A stretch of DNA of 64,000 bases from Polaromonas sp. C04 (GCF_002002705.1 NZ_MUNS01000032.1:19662-83661), one strand, 5' to 3'; counted from the stretch's first letter, positions 50,568-60,989 are shown. Program-made: numbers and translations. Notes: a model not told the origin generated them from the sequence alone.

Positions 50568-51068
50568 ATGACCCAGATGCCTGCGCACCAGCTCACAATG
50601 ACGGTGCTGATGACCCCGGACATGGCGAATTTTGCGGGAAACGTCCACGGCGGCACGATTCTCAAACTCCTTGACCAGGCCGCCTACGCTTGCGCAAGCA
50701 GGTATGCCGCGCATTATGTCGTGACTGTCAGCGTCGACCAGGTCATGTTCCGACAGCCAATCCATGTGGGTGAACTGGTGACCTTCCTCGCCGCTGTCAA
50801 TCACACCGGCACATCATCGATGGAGGTAGGAATCAAGGTCGTGTCGGAGAATATCCGCACCCAGGAGAAGCGGCATGTCAACAGCTGCTTCTTCACGATG
50901 GTGGCGGTCGATGACGATCGATATCCAGTGGCTGTGCCGACCCTGCGGCCTGCCACCGGCGACGAAACGCGGCGATTTCACGAGGCCCTCCTGCGCAAGA
51001 AGCTCAGGCAGGAACTCGCCGATCGGTTTGCCTCGATCCGCAGCGCGTCAGGCGTCCAGGAGCCCTAG
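50568..51068 (+). CDS. Hotdog-fold acyl-CoA thioesterase (YciA/BFIT type)
   Basis: A 166-residue protein. MTVLMTPDMANFAGNVHGGTILKLLDQAAYACASRYA contains the N-x-H-G-G-x-x-L-x-x-x-D active-site pattern of acyl-CoA thioester hydrolases of the cytosolic Acot/YciA type. VSVDQVMFRQPIHVGELVTF is also typical. GGAGAAATGT precedes the ATG. As last gene of the Bug operon it may release the free acid or recycle CoA when the pathway stalls. The gap from the previous gene is 68 bp. Confidence 0.9.
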   Translation: MTQMPAHQLTMTVLMTPDMANFAGNVHGGTILKLLDQAAYACASRYAAHYVVTVSVDQVMFRQPIHVGELVTFLAAVNHTGTSSMEVGIKVVSENIRTQEKRHVNSCFFTMVAVDDDRYPVAVPTLRPATGDETRRFHEALLRKKLRQELADRFASIRSASGVQEP

Positions 51069-51155
51069 CGCAGTCGCCTTGGTTTGCTTCGGCGCTCGTC
51101 ACACCCTGTCCGCAATGGGTCGACGGACTTCCCCTGCCCGCGCGATAATCCGCTC

Positions 51156-51566
51156 ATGAGACTTCTTCACACCATGCTGCGCGTCGGCAACCTGCAACGC
51201 TCGATCGATTTCTACACTCAGGTGCTCGGCATGAAACTGCTGCGCACGTCCGAGAACCCCGAGTACAAATACTCGCTCGCGTTCGTGGGCTACGGCAACA
51301 ACCCCGAGCACGCCGAGATCGAGCTGACCTACAACCATGGCGTGGACCATTACGACATGGGCAACGCCTACGGCCACATCGCGCTCGGCGTGCCCGATGC
51401 CTACGCGGCCTGCGAAAAGATCAAGGCGTCCGGCGGCAATGTCACGCGCGAGGCCGGCCCCGTCAAGGGCGGCAGCACCGTGATCGCGTTCGTCACCGAC
51501 CCGGACGGCTACAAGATCGAGCTGATCCAGCGCGCCGAGGGCGCGGGCGGCGCCGGCTTGCGCTGA
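51156..51566 (+). CDS. gloA: Lactoylglutathione lyase (glyoxalase I)
   Basis: A 136-residue VOC-fold metalloenzyme. It has [30 protein letters not shown] (His metal ligand), [14 protein letters not shown] (Glu), [11 protein letters not shown] (His) and [11 protein letters not shown] (Glu), the four Ni/Co-type ligands of bacterial GloA. It isomerises the methylglyoxal-glutathione hemithioacetal to S-lactoylglutathione in the cytoplasm. The start at 51156 is family-typical. It is monocistronic, with a copy of the 55-bp repeat 15 bp beyond its stop. Confidence 0.95.
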   Translation: MRLLHTMLRVGNLQRSIDFYTQVLGMKLLRTSENPEYKYSLAFVGYGNNPEHAEIELTYNHGVDHYDMGNAYGHIALGVPDAYAACEKIKASGGNVTREAGPVKGGSTVIAFVTDPDGYKIELIQRAEGAGGAGLR

Positions 51567-51581
51567 AGTCTTCCCCGCGTA

Positions 51582-51640
51582 GCTGCGCTTTTAATAGCGG
51601 CATACGAAGACTGCATAAGGGCTACAGGCCTTTTTAACGC
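51582..51640 (+). repeat. Interspersed ~55-bp repeat, copy E
   Basis: GCTGC (51582-51586), 7 nt, ATAGC (51594-51598), 20 nt, GGGCT (51619-51623), then AGGCCTTTTT. It lies between the convergent gloA and eda genes and touches the last codons of eda. Confidence 0.75.
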
Positions 51641-52265
51641 CTAAGTCCAGCCGCTTCGCGCGCCAGCGTCTCGATGCGCGCCCAGTCGCCCTGCGCCAGC
51701 GCGTCAAAGGGCACCAGCCACGAACCGCCCACACACGCCACATTGGGCAAGGCCAGCAAGTCGGGCGCGTTGTGCAGCGTGACGCCGCCGGTCGGGCAGA
51801 ACCGCACGTCGCCGAACGGGCCGCCCCAGGCCTTGAGCATGGCGGCACCGCCGGCCTGCATGGCGGGAAAGAACTTCAGCTCGGTGAAGCCGTCTTCCTG
51901 CGCCATCATGATCTCGCTGCCGGTGGCCACGCCCGGCAGCAGCGGCAGGCCAAGTTCGCGGCAGGCGTGGCCGAGCGCATGGGTGTAGCCGGGACTGACG
52001 GCAAACCGCGCGCCGGCCATCGCCGCGGCCTGGGCGTCGGAAGCGCTGCGCACGGTGCCGGCGCCGACCACGGCCTCGGGCACCTCGCGCGCGATCAGTT
52101 CCATACAGGCCAGCGCCTGCGGCGTGCGCAGCGTGATCTCCAGCATGCGGATGCCGCCGGCCACCAGCGCGCGCGCCATCGGCACGGCGTGCTTGGGATC
52201 GGTCAGCACGATCACCGGAATCACCGGCGCGTCCTGCATCACCTGCAGGGCGGTCAACGTCTGTG

Positions 52266-52275
<10 letters not shown>
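51634..52275 (-). CDS. eda: 2-dehydro-3-deoxyphosphogluconate (KDPG) aldolase
   Basis: A 213-residue class I aldolase. It has [40 protein letters not shown] (catalytic Glu in EITLRT), VGAGTVRS, and [12 protein letters not shown] with the Schiff-base Lys. LEITLRT distinguishes it from the DgoA paralogue (LIEVPLNSP). It cleaves KDPG to pyruvate and glyceraldehyde 3-phosphate in the Entner-Doudoroff pathway. It overlaps the edd stop by 10 bp, so the pair is translationally coupled. Confidence 0.95.
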
Positions 52276-54176
<1,901 letters not shown>

Positions 54177-54192
54177 CGGCTCATCCAGAGTT

Positions 54193-54207
54193 GGTAACTA
54201 AATTACA
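54193..54207. promoter_or_regulatory. HexR-like operator upstream of edd
   Basis: GGTAACTAAATTACA matches the HexR consensus TGTARTWWWATTACA at 13 of 15 positions and lies 17 nt from the edd start. Two further GTTACC words (54251-54256, 54262-54267) lie in the same intergenic region; TTGGTAAC (54191) and GTTACCAA (54262) form a wide inverted repeat. Confidence 0.5.
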
Positions 54208-54335
54208 GGCTCCATCCTACTCCGGAACCGGCACAAATAGACCGAAAAGGGTTACCAGTGCGTTACCAAAACGAAAGCCGGGACGCACCAGGATCCTTCC
54301 CGGAGTTGCCTGCCGGGTCGCTGTAAAGTGCGGTC

Positions 54336-54941
54336 ATGACAGAACCGCTCACGCCCGGGCGCGACCCGGCCCTCATGCTGGAGCAGACGCTGGCCGCCTG
54401 GGGCGGCCGCTCCGACTTGTGGATTTTTGGCTACGCCTCGCTGATCTGGCGGCCGGACTTTGAATTTGCCGAGCAGCGCGCCGCCCGCGTGCAGGGCTGG
54501 CACCGCGCACTCAAGATGTGGAGCCGCGTGAACCGCGGCACGCCCGAGTGCCCGGGCCTGGTGTTTGCGCTGCTCTCGGGCGGCAGTTGCCAGGGCGTGG
54601 CGTTCCGGGTGCGCCGGATTGACGCGGGCGACGTGCTGTCCGCCCTGTGGCTGCGCGAGATGCCGAGCGGCGTGTACGACCCGCGCTGGCTGCACTGCCG
54701 CACGCCGCAGGGGCCGATCAAGGCGCTGGCCTTCACGCTGTCGCGCCGCAGCCCGAGCTTCACCGGCGAGCTCACGCCCGCGCAGTACAGCCAGGTTTTT
54801 ATGCAGTCGCGCGGCCGCTACGGCACGACCCACGACTACGCGCACCAGACCCTGCACAGCCTGCGCGCGCAGGGCATCCGCGACCGGGCACTGCAGCGAT
54901 TGCTGGATCTGGCCGGCGCGCCGGCCGCGCCTCCAAAGTAA
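54336..54941 (+). CDS. chaC: ChaC-like gamma-glutamylcyclotransferase
   Basis: A 201-residue protein. It has LWIFGYASLIWRPDFEFAEQRAARVQGWHRAL (YGSL-type substrate-binding loop, here GYASL), CPGLVFALLSGGSCQGVAFRV, and LWLREMPSGVYDPRWL with the catalytic Glu. ChaC proteins degrade glutathione to 5-oxoproline and Cys-Gly in the cytoplasm. It is divergent from edd; the genes share the 159-bp intergenic region with the HexR-like site, though a regulatory link is not implied. Confidence 0.9.
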   Translation: MTEPLTPGRDPALMLEQTLAAWGGRSDLWIFGYASLIWRPDFEFAEQRAARVQGWHRALKMWSRVNRGTPECPGLVFALLSGGSCQGVAFRVRRIDAGDVLSALWLREMPSGVYDPRWLHCRTPQGPIKALAFTLSRRSPSFTGELTPAQYSQVFMQSRGRYGTTHDYAHQTLHSLRAQGIRDRALQRLLDLAGAPAAPPK

Positions 54942-54960
54942 CCGGCGCGAAGCCCCGGCT

Positions 54961-55494
54961 TCAGCGAGGCCGGGACACCAGCGCCTGCGCCCGTGCCAGA
55001 TCGTCCAGCGTATCGATGTCGGTCACGCAGCCGATATCGTCGACTATCAATTCAATAGCGGCATGTGCACGTACCACAGGGGCTGCACCCTGATTCCCTT
55101 GCAAAGCCAGCAGCGCCGGGCCACACGCGGCGCCAAACCCGACCGGGTGGCCCCGGCTACCCTGATAGACGGGTACGACCACATCATGGGTCTGCAGCGC
55201 CGCCGCCACTTGCAAGAGCGTGGCGGCCTGAATCAGCGGCAAATCCGCGGGCAGAATCAGCCAGCCCGCCGCGTCCCGCGTGGCGCGTACGGCAGCGGCA
55301 ATCGAGTCGCCCATGCCGGGGTGGCCGGCGTCCTCCAGATGCCAGGGCAGGCCGCTGGCACGCACCGCGTCCAGCGTGTGCTCCAGCACGGTTTTGCCGG
55401 CCAGCAGCGCCTGCAGCTTGTGCACGCTGCCGCCCGACGCCGCGAAACGCTCGCCCCGGCCGGAGGCCAGCACCAAAACTGTGGGTTGTTGCAT
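54961..55494 (-). CDS. MocA/MobA-like nucleotidyltransferase
   Basis: A 177-residue protein. It has [39 protein letters not shown] (GxGxR...K nucleotide-binding pattern) and [16 protein letters not shown] (Mg-binding Asp). [12 protein letters not shown] and [14 protein letters not shown] are typical of molybdenum-cofactor cytidylyltransferase-like proteins. No molybdoenzyme gene is nearby, so its exact nucleotide substrate is uncertain. Codons about 130-150 overlap a copy of the 55-bp repeat (55043-55100), read antisense. Confidence 0.82.
   Translation of the reverse strand: MQQPTVLVLASGRGERFAASGGSVHKLQALLAGKTVLEHTLDAVRASGLPWHLEDAGHPGMGDSIAAAVRATRDAAGWLILPADLPLIQAATLLQVAAALQTHDVVVPVYQGSRGHPVGFGAACGPALLALQGNQGAAPVVRAHAAIELIVDDIGCVTDIDTLDDLARAQALVSRPR
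55043..55100 (+). repeat. Interspersed ~55-bp repeat, copy G (inside the MocA-like gene)
   Basis: ACTAT (55043-55047), 7 nt, ATAGC (55055-55059), 20 nt, GGGCT (55080-55084). The gene on the minus strand reads through it without a stop, translating it as part of the [21 protein letters not shown] region. Confidence 0.65.
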
Positions 55495-55522
55495 GAAGGT
55501 CAGGGTTTCTATACTGCCAAGT

Positions 55523-56173
55523 ATGACAAATACCGCCGCCCACCTTGCAGACCTGCGCAAAAGCTACGAGCGCGCCGAACTCAGCGAACAAGCCTCGCAC
55601 GCCGACCCGCTCAAGCAATTCGAGCAGTGGCTGACCGAAGCCATCGCGGCTCAGGTGCCCGAACCCAATGCCATGACGCTGGCCACGGTCGCGAGCAACC
55701 TGCGCCCCAGCACGCGCGTGGTGCTGATCAAGGGCTATGACGAACGCGGCATCGTCTGGTTCACCAACTACGAGAGCCGCAAGGGCCAGGAGCTGGCCGG
55801 CAATCCGTACGCGGCGCTGCAGTTCCACTGGGTCGAGCTCGAGCGCGTGGTGCGCATCGAAGGCGTGGTCGAAAAAATCAGCGACGCGGAAAGCAACGCC
55901 TATTTCAACAGCCGCCCGCTCGACTCGCGCATCGGCGCCTGGGCCAGCCCGCAAAGCCAGGTGATTGCCGGGCGCAGCGTGCTGGTGACCAACGCCGCCC
56001 GCTACGGCGCCAAATTCATGCTGCAGCCGCCGCGCCCGCCGCACTGGGGCGGCTTTCGCCTGCAGCCCGACAGGTGGGAGTTCTGGCAGGGCCGCAAAAG
56101 CCGCCTGCATGACCGGCTGCGCTACACAAAAGAGAGCAATCAACGCTGGCTGCGTGAGCGTTTGGCGCCGTAA
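55523..56173 (+). CDS. pdxH: Pyridoxamine 5'-phosphate oxidase
   Basis: A 216-residue FMN enzyme. It has the N-terminal [65 protein letters not shown] (FMN/PLP binding), and the C-terminal [31 protein letters not shown] with Arg/His substrate contacts. It completes pyridoxal phosphate synthesis and salvage. It is divergent from the MocA-like gene across 28 bp. It marks the right edge of normal high-GC sequence before the AT-richer island. Confidence 0.95.
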   Translation: MTNTAAHLADLRKSYERAELSEQASHADPLKQFEQWLTEAIAAQVPEPNAMTLATVASNLRPSTRVVLIKGYDERGIVWFTNYESRKGQELAGNPYAALQFHWVELERVVRIEGVVEKISDAESNAYFNSRPLDSRIGAWASPQSQVIAGRSVLVTNAARYGAKFMLQPPRPPHWGGFRLQPDRWEFWQGRKSRLHDRLRYTKESNQRWLRERLAP

Positions 56174-56734
56174 ACACCACGCGTGAACAATCAGTTGATT
56201 TTGAGAAAATGAAGTCCCTCGGCACCGACTTGATCAGGAGTTGGTGAGAAAAAGTTCGGAAGGAAGTTAGCGAGACTGGATTTCAATTGCGGCCGGCAGG
56301 TCTGCAGCGGGAGAGGGTTCTAGCCAACGGCTGCTTTCTGGGATCTCAGTTTTGAGTTTTGGGCATGCCAGTCAGCAGTCATTCGTCGCCGCCAGCAAGG
56401 TGTTCAATTCAGTCATTCGTTCCGATATTGGAGCGTCATGGTCGCCGAATAAGCAGACAAGGATCAGCCCGAAAAATTCCGCGAACATCGTGGGACGCCA
56501 GCCACCCCGCCGAAGATCAGACATTCGAGCAAAATATTTTTTGAGATCACGCACTGTGCGACACATGTCGTCGCGCCCACCAACCATAGTTCTCCCACAG
56601 TCACTTTCGTGGGAGTGCCCCTATGTACTGACCTTGCCCCGAAGAACGTATCCCTTTCTGAGTGTTTCAATTCAAGCCTGTCGATAAATTTAACAGCACA
56701 ACACAAAAACTATATGTAATAGCCCTGTAGACCC
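56174..56734. other. Gene-poor, lower-GC intergenic region
   Basis: About 560 bp after pdxH with visibly more A and T than the neighbourhood. Open frames on both strands (for example 56352-56687 plus, 56372-56587 minus) have no recognisable family pattern, no convincing ribosome sites, and overlap one another. I annotate no gene. It is probably non-coding or decayed DNA at the left edge of an acquired segment. Confidence 0.45.
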
Positions 56735-56763
56735 TTGAAAACACTAGCCATATCTTTTATGGA
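56735..56763 (+). promoter_or_regulatory. Candidate sigma-70 promoter of the DUF362 island operon
   Basis: TTGAAA (56735-56740), 17 nt, TATGGA (56758-56763), in AT-rich DNA about 50 bp upstream of the small ORF that precedes the DUF362 gene. Confidence 0.45.
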
Positions 56764-56809
56764 ATGATATTTGCATAGTTCTCGGTAGATTAATCACTAG
56801 GGAGCAGTT

Positions 56810-57034
56810 ATGAGGCCAATTGTCGTCAGACTGAGTCTCGCTGTGTTGCTTGCAACCCGTGGCAGCGGCAACAACTTCAGAACGACGCTTGCTCCTTTCG
56901 CGACTACGAAAAGACCGACATCCTTCCCTGATAGGGCACCTCTTGTTTCCGTGCTATGCAACGAAATGGTGACGTTCAAGTGTCTGCGAACCGACATATC
57001 AAAGTACGCAGGTAGTCGGGTGCTTGCGCTATGA
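56810..57034 (+). CDS. Small ORF of unknown function, possible leader coupled to the DUF362 gene
   Basis: 74 codons beginning MRPIVVRLSLAVLLATRGSG. GGAG lies 6 nt upstream of the ATG, and the stop overlaps the ATG of the DUF362 gene (ATGA). The DUF362 start has no ribosome site of its own, so translation of this ORF may be needed for it. The sequence has a weakly hydrophobic start but is not a clear signal peptide, and I recognise no family. It could equally be a chance frame. Confidence 0.35.
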   Translation: MRPIVVRLSLAVLLATRGSGNNFRTTLAPFATTKRPTSFPDRAPLVSVLCNEMVTFKCLRTDISKYAGSRVLAL

Positions 57035-58221
57035 ACGGCCAACATCAAACCCACGCCCATATTGCCGTTGCAAGAAACGACGACCATACCCGGACCTCCG
57101 TTCGGGGCGCCTTTCGGGATTTACTCGATAGGATGGATCCTCCTTTGCCGGCGATGATTCGCACCGGAGATCATGTTCTGGTAAAGCCGTTCCTGCGCTA
57201 CGGTGGCGGCAATCCAGAGAGTCGGATGATCTCCCACCCCGAAGTGATAGCGATGGCGATCGAGGCCGTCAGGGACTGCGGCGCGATGGTTACTCTCGGT
57301 GACGAAGCGTCAACGAGAATGCGCAGCGAGAATCATCTGTCCGATGAACGGTGGATCTACGGCATCGCAGAATCATCAGGGGCAAATTTGGTCAGCTTCG
57401 CCAAGGCCGGTGCAAGACGCGTCCGCGGTGGAATGGTTTATCCCCGCACGTATCTGATCTCACGCGCGGTGCTGGATGTCGACAAAGTGGTTAACTGTGC
57501 CAATTTTCAGCCTCATGGCCCACTGGTGTTGAGCGGCGCCGTTAAGAACATGTTCAGTGCCGTTGTCGGACGGTGCCAGCAGCATTTGCACAATCTCTTT
57601 CCGCGTCCAGAAGATATAGCCCGCGTGATTGTGGATGTATGTACAACGGTGAAGCCGACCGTCTCGTTTCTCGATCTCACTACAGTTCGAGACCCCACTG
57701 ACACTACTACATGCCATCCGGTGGCCCTGCTTTTAGCCGGCACAGACCCAGTGGCGCTGGATGCAATCGCGGCGCGTGCTGCTGGCTTTGAGGGCGCCGA
57801 CGCGCCCACTATCCGACTCGGGCAACAAATGGGATTGGGCTGCGCGGACACGAGTCAGATCACAGTCGCCGGGATGGACTGGCAAACGATGCAAGCAGTG
57901 CAGGTGAAGGCAATGCCATCCGTAGGCATAGCAACTGAGGGGTTCTATTGCAGGACTACGCGCTTCATCAATAACGTAGCGCTGCGCCCCAGACCGGAAA
58001 TCAACCAAAAAACCTGCTCCGGCTGCGGCGACTGCCGGAAGATATGCCCGGTAGAGGCCATTCACCTGGGACCCGATGGAATGCTTCGCATAAGTCTGTG
58101 GAAATGCGCCCATTGTCATTTATGCATCAGGGCGTGCGAGTCGAATGCAGTTTCCCTGCAATTCGGGGGCGTTACAAAAGCAATCCGTCGACTGATGAAC
58201 AAGCCTCTGACTGTTTCATAG
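57031..58221 (+). CDS. DUF362 domain protein with a C-terminal 2[4Fe-4S] ferredoxin domain
   Basis: A 396-residue protein. The DUF362 part (about residues 10-290) contains HVLVKPFLRYGGGNPESRMISHPEVIAMAIEAVRDCGAMVTLGDEAS, VVNCANFQPHGPLVLSGAVKNMF and LLAGTDPVALDAIAARAAGFE. The C-terminal part has CSGCGDCRKICP and CAHCHLCIRACES, giving ligands for two [4Fe-4S] clusters. DUF362 proteins are redox-linked proteins of unknown function, more common in anaerobes. There is no signal peptide. Base composition and codon use differ visibly from neighbours, which suggests transfer. It is followed after 241 bp by a frameshifted SDR gene. Confidence 0.85.
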   Translation: MNGQHQTHAHIAVARNDDHTRTSVRGAFRDLLDRMDPPLPAMIRTGDHVLVKPFLRYGGGNPESRMISHPEVIAMAIEAVRDCGAMVTLGDEASTRMRSENHLSDERWIYGIAESSGANLVSFAKAGARRVRGGMVYPRTYLISRAVLDVDKVVNCANFQPHGPLVLSGAVKNMFSAVVGRCQQHLHNLFPRPEDIARVIVDVCTTVKPTVSFLDLTTVRDPTDTTTCHPVALLLAGTDPVALDAIAARAAGFEGADAPTIRLGQQMGLGCADTSQITVAGMDWQTMQAVQVKAMPSVGIATEGFYCRTTRFINNVALRPRPEINQKTCSGCGDCRKICPVEAIHLGPDGMLRISLWKCAHCHLCIRACESNAVSLQFGGVTKAIRRLMNKPLTVS

Positions 58222-58462
58222 GCATACCACGGGGCTACTTTAGCGCCGAACCGCAATAACTAATAATTCCATGACTCTGATTCAGAAATTTTGGAACAGC
58301 GCAAAGATCGGTACCCAAATTCGCTTGGGGCCCTTCGCCATCTACCTGCGGCTTGCGCGCAGCGTGCGGGTTTCCACCAACCATCAACGCGGACCGTTGC
58401 TCAACGGATCGGCCTCAATATCGTCAAGTGCTTCGCTCCCCGAAACTGTAGGAGGTTCGGAT

Positions 58463-59210
58463 ATGCATGCGATGCACCCTGATAAGTCCATGGTATCCCC
58501 ACTCCAATCAGGGGTTGCCCTCATTGTCGGTACAGGGCCTGGCCTCGGGAGTGCACTGGCGCGCCGGTTTGCGCAAGCCGGTATGGCAGTCGCCGTTGCC
58601 GCCCGCAATGCGGAAAAGCTCGATGGACTAATCAAGGAGATTAACGCTTTGGGGGGGGGCGGGTCGACGCTACGGTTGTGACGCAACAGACGATGGATCT
58701 GTTAAATCGATGCTTAATCGTCTGATCGAAGAGATGGGTGTTCCCGATCTTGTGGTGTACAACGTGGAGCACTTCATTCCCGGCACCATTTTGGACATCG
58801 AAACACCGGCATTCGAGGAGTGCTGGCGGGCGATGGCCTTGGGCGGGTTCATAGTCGGGCGTGAGGTCGCGCGGCTCATGCTGCCACGGGGGTCAGGCAC
58901 CATTATTTATACCGGTGCCACCGGTGCAATGCGCGGCCGCGCTGAATATATCAACATGGCAGTTGGCAAGTTTGGGGTGCGGGCGCTGGCCCAGAGCATG
59001 GCACGCGATCTAGGACCTCGAGGCATCCATGTCGCTCACGTTATTCTCGACGGTGGCATCCTTTCCACGCGCTCCGGCGATGCAGCAAGGGATCGACTGT
59101 CGTCAATGTTCCCTGAACATATCGCGGAAACCTATTATCAGTTGCACCTTCAGCATCGCAGCACGTGGACACAGGAGATAGACCTGCGCCCATGGGTGGA
59201 AAAATTCTAG
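58463..59210 (+). pseudogene. SDR-family oxidoreductase gene with a frameshift at a G9 tract
   Basis: The start at 58463 has GGAGG 7 nt upstream. Frame 1 reads VALIVGTGPGLGSALARRFAQAG...EINALGG, then stops at 58681. After the nine-G run at 58651-58659 a second frame continues YGCDATDDGSVKSMLNRLIEEMGVPDLVVYNVEHF...GIHVAHVILDGG to 59210. Removing one G would restore a single SDR of about 250 residues. The nucleotide motif is the GTGPGLG variant, and the usual YxxxK Tyr is replaced (NMAVGK), as in a group of atypical SDRs. It could be a true mutation, phase variation or a sequencing error. Confidence 0.75.
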
Positions 59211-59585
59211 CCCTGCTAGTGCAGTGCGCCACTCTGTTCTGTACTTATCCCGTTACCCCACCAGCGCGGCTGTGGCCCGCGGATCTGCGCGAAAAGCCGC
59301 GCGACTCCGCTCAATTCAAACGTTAGGAAGCGCCACAGGCCCCATTGCGAGTGGCTGGTTTGGAGTGGGCAGATCCTAAAGCTGTACAGCCGCTAACAGT
59401 CTCTTGCTGACTTCACGTCGAGACTTATCGCGGTCCACGCAGTGACTCTCTGGCTCCCCCTGGGGTTAATGATTTTCTCGTTAGCTTCTGATTTTTCTCA
59501 TTTTCAACTGATTGTTCGCACCAGGGAAAACGAATGGCGGCGTTGCTCTTCGGGCCGATGCTGCCGGTTCAGGCATGCGCTGCGG
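59211..59585. other. Gene-free region at the right edge of the low-GC island
   Basis: About 375 bp between the broken SDR gene and the convergent hydrolase gene. It holds AT-rich stretches (around 59470-59530) and no gene, terminator or repeat that I can support. The word AACGTTAGG near 59318 resembles an integron-site core, but no partner core is present. Confidence 0.45.
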
Positions 59586-60377
59586 TTACGGCGTCGTGAT
59601 CCAGCTGGCGATGCGGGCCACAACGTCGGCGTCCTGACCGTTGAAGCCGTGGTGCGCCATGGCCTCGCAGGGGTCGCCCTGGTCTACGCCGCCCGTCACG
59701 CCAATGGCCTCCTTGCGCGGGGCGGCACTGAACTTGTCCATCAGACGCGGCACATCGCCGTAGGGGCATAGGCGGCACCCGTCCTGCACGTGATGCACCA
59801 CCAGCACCGGCACGGCGACGCGATCGAGCGGCATCTCAGGCACCGGGCGACCATGCGGATCCCGGAGGATGGTGGAGGTGAGCACCAGGCCGTCCGGGCC
59901 ACCGTCGCTGCGGCCGAGCTGCGTCGCCACCCAGGCGGCCGACTGGGTGCCCCGGCTGGTGCCCACCAGCCACACCGGCACCGGCGACTGCTGCCGCAGC
60001 CACGCCATGACGGCGCGCAGGTCGGCCACATGTTCCGGGGTCTGCCGAAAGCCGCCGAGGAAGGGCGCCGACTGCCGGTCCGAGGGCGCATCGACCACCG
60101 CCACCGCCAGCCCTTGCTGCACAAACAGCTGACGTGCGCGCACCAGGAAATTGCCCTCCCCCCATTTGAAGCTGCCATTGGGATAAATCTGCAGGCCGCC
60201 ATGCCCGCCTGCGAGCAACACCACCGCGGCGCGCGGCTGCGGCGGCGCCAGGTACACGAAGCGCTGCGTCACGCCGGGGCGGGTCGGAATGTCCACGACC
60301 TGTGGAGCCACCTGCGCAAACACCGCCGCGGCCGCGAAGCACAGCAGCCCCAGCAGCCAAGTCCTGATACGAAGCAT
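59586..60377 (-). CDS. Exported alpha/beta hydrolase (dienelactone hydrolase-like)
   Basis: A 263-residue protein. It has a signal peptide (MLRIRTWLLGLLCFAAAAVFAQ). The nucleophile elbow is GTSRG (VWLVGTSRGTQSAAW), with the oxyanion segment AGGHGGLQIYPNG. The catalytic Asp is probably in VHHVQDGCRLCPYGD (which also carries two Cys for a possible disulfide), and the His in AMAHHGFNGQD. It is probably a periplasmic esterase or thioesterase; the substrate is unknown. It lies 32 bp downstream of msrA on the same strand and may share its transcript. Confidence 0.85.
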   Translation of the reverse strand: MLRIRTWLLGLLCFAAAAVFAQVAPQVVDIPTRPGVTQRFVYLAPPQPRAAVVLLAGGHGGLQIYPNGSFKWGEGNFLVRARQLFVQQGLAVAVVDAPSDRQSAPFLGGFRQTPEHVADLRAVMAWLRQQSPVPVWLVGTSRGTQSAAWVATQLGRSDGGPDGLVLTSTILRDPHGRPVPEMPLDRVAVPVLVVHHVQDGCRLCPYGDVPRLMDKFSAAPRKEAIGVTGGVDQGDPCEAMAHHGFNGQDADVVARIASWITTP

Positions 60378-60409
60378 TGCCAACCCTTTCAACAGGGAGC
60401 GCGAGCCGC

Positions 60410-60949
60410 TTACGTCTTCACCCGATCCGCAAAGGTCTTGCGGAATTTCGCTACCTTCGGGCCGGCCACGGCCACGCAGTAACCCTGGTTCGGGTGCTTC
60501 TCGTAGAAGTCCTGGTGGTAGTCCTCGGCAGGCCAGTAGTTGGCCAGCGGCAGCACCTCGGTGACGATGGGCGCGTCAAACAGCTTGTCCTGGCTCATCT
60601 GGCGGATCATGTCGTCGGCCACCTGCTTTTGCTCGGGGGTCGAGTAGTAGATGCCGCTGCGGTATTGCGTGCCCGTATCGTTGCCCTGCCGGTTCAGGGT
60701 GGTCGCGTCGTGCACCACGAAAAAGATCTCCAGTATCTCGCGCACGCTGATCTCGGCCGGGTCGTATGTGAGCTTGACCACTTCGGCGTGCCCGGTGTCG
60801 CCGCTGCAGACCTGCTCGTAGCTGGGGTTTTGGGTGTGCCCGTTGCTGTAGCCGCTCTCCACATCGGTGACGCCACGCACGCGCACGTACACGGCCTCGG
60901 TGCACCAGAAGCAGCCGCCCGCCAGGGTGATGGTTTGCAAATCGTTCAT
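60410..60949 (-). CDS. msrA: Peptide-methionine (S)-S-oxide reductase MsrA
   Basis: A 179-residue protein. The active-site motif [11 protein letters not shown] lies near the N-terminus, followed by [33 protein letters not shown] and [27 protein letters not shown], all diagnostic of MsrA. It repairs oxidised methionine using thioredoxin. There is no signal peptide, so it is cytoplasmic. The start [12 protein letters not shown] is natural. The LysR gene lies 40 bp upstream on the same strand, and the exported hydrolase follows after 32 bp. Confidence 0.95.
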   Translation of the reverse strand: MNDLQTITLAGGCFWCTEAVYVRVRGVTDVESGYSNGHTQNPSYEQVCSGDTGHAEVVKLTYDPAEISVREILEIFFVVHDATTLNRQGNDTGTQYRSGIYYSTPEQKQVADDMIRQMSQDKLFDAPIVTEVLPLANYWPAEDYHQDFYEKHPNQGYCVAVAGPKVAKFRKTFADRVKT

Positions 60950-60989
60950 GTCGGTATTCCTTGATAGTTGAGTCTTCTGACTCGTGGCA

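Noticed and set aside
56352..56706. Three overlapping short ORFs on both strands in the low-GC gap
   Set aside because: They overlap each other, show no family resemblance and lack convincing ribosome sites.
58271..58462. N-terminal extension of the SDR frame (from an ATG at 58271)
   Set aside because: There is no ribosome site at 58271 and the extension is not SDR-like. GGAGG before 58463 marks the real start.
59270..59330. Integron attC-like word (AACGTTAGG) near the island edge
   Set aside because: The right-hand core lacks the final pyrimidine, and no matching left core or palindromic arms are present.
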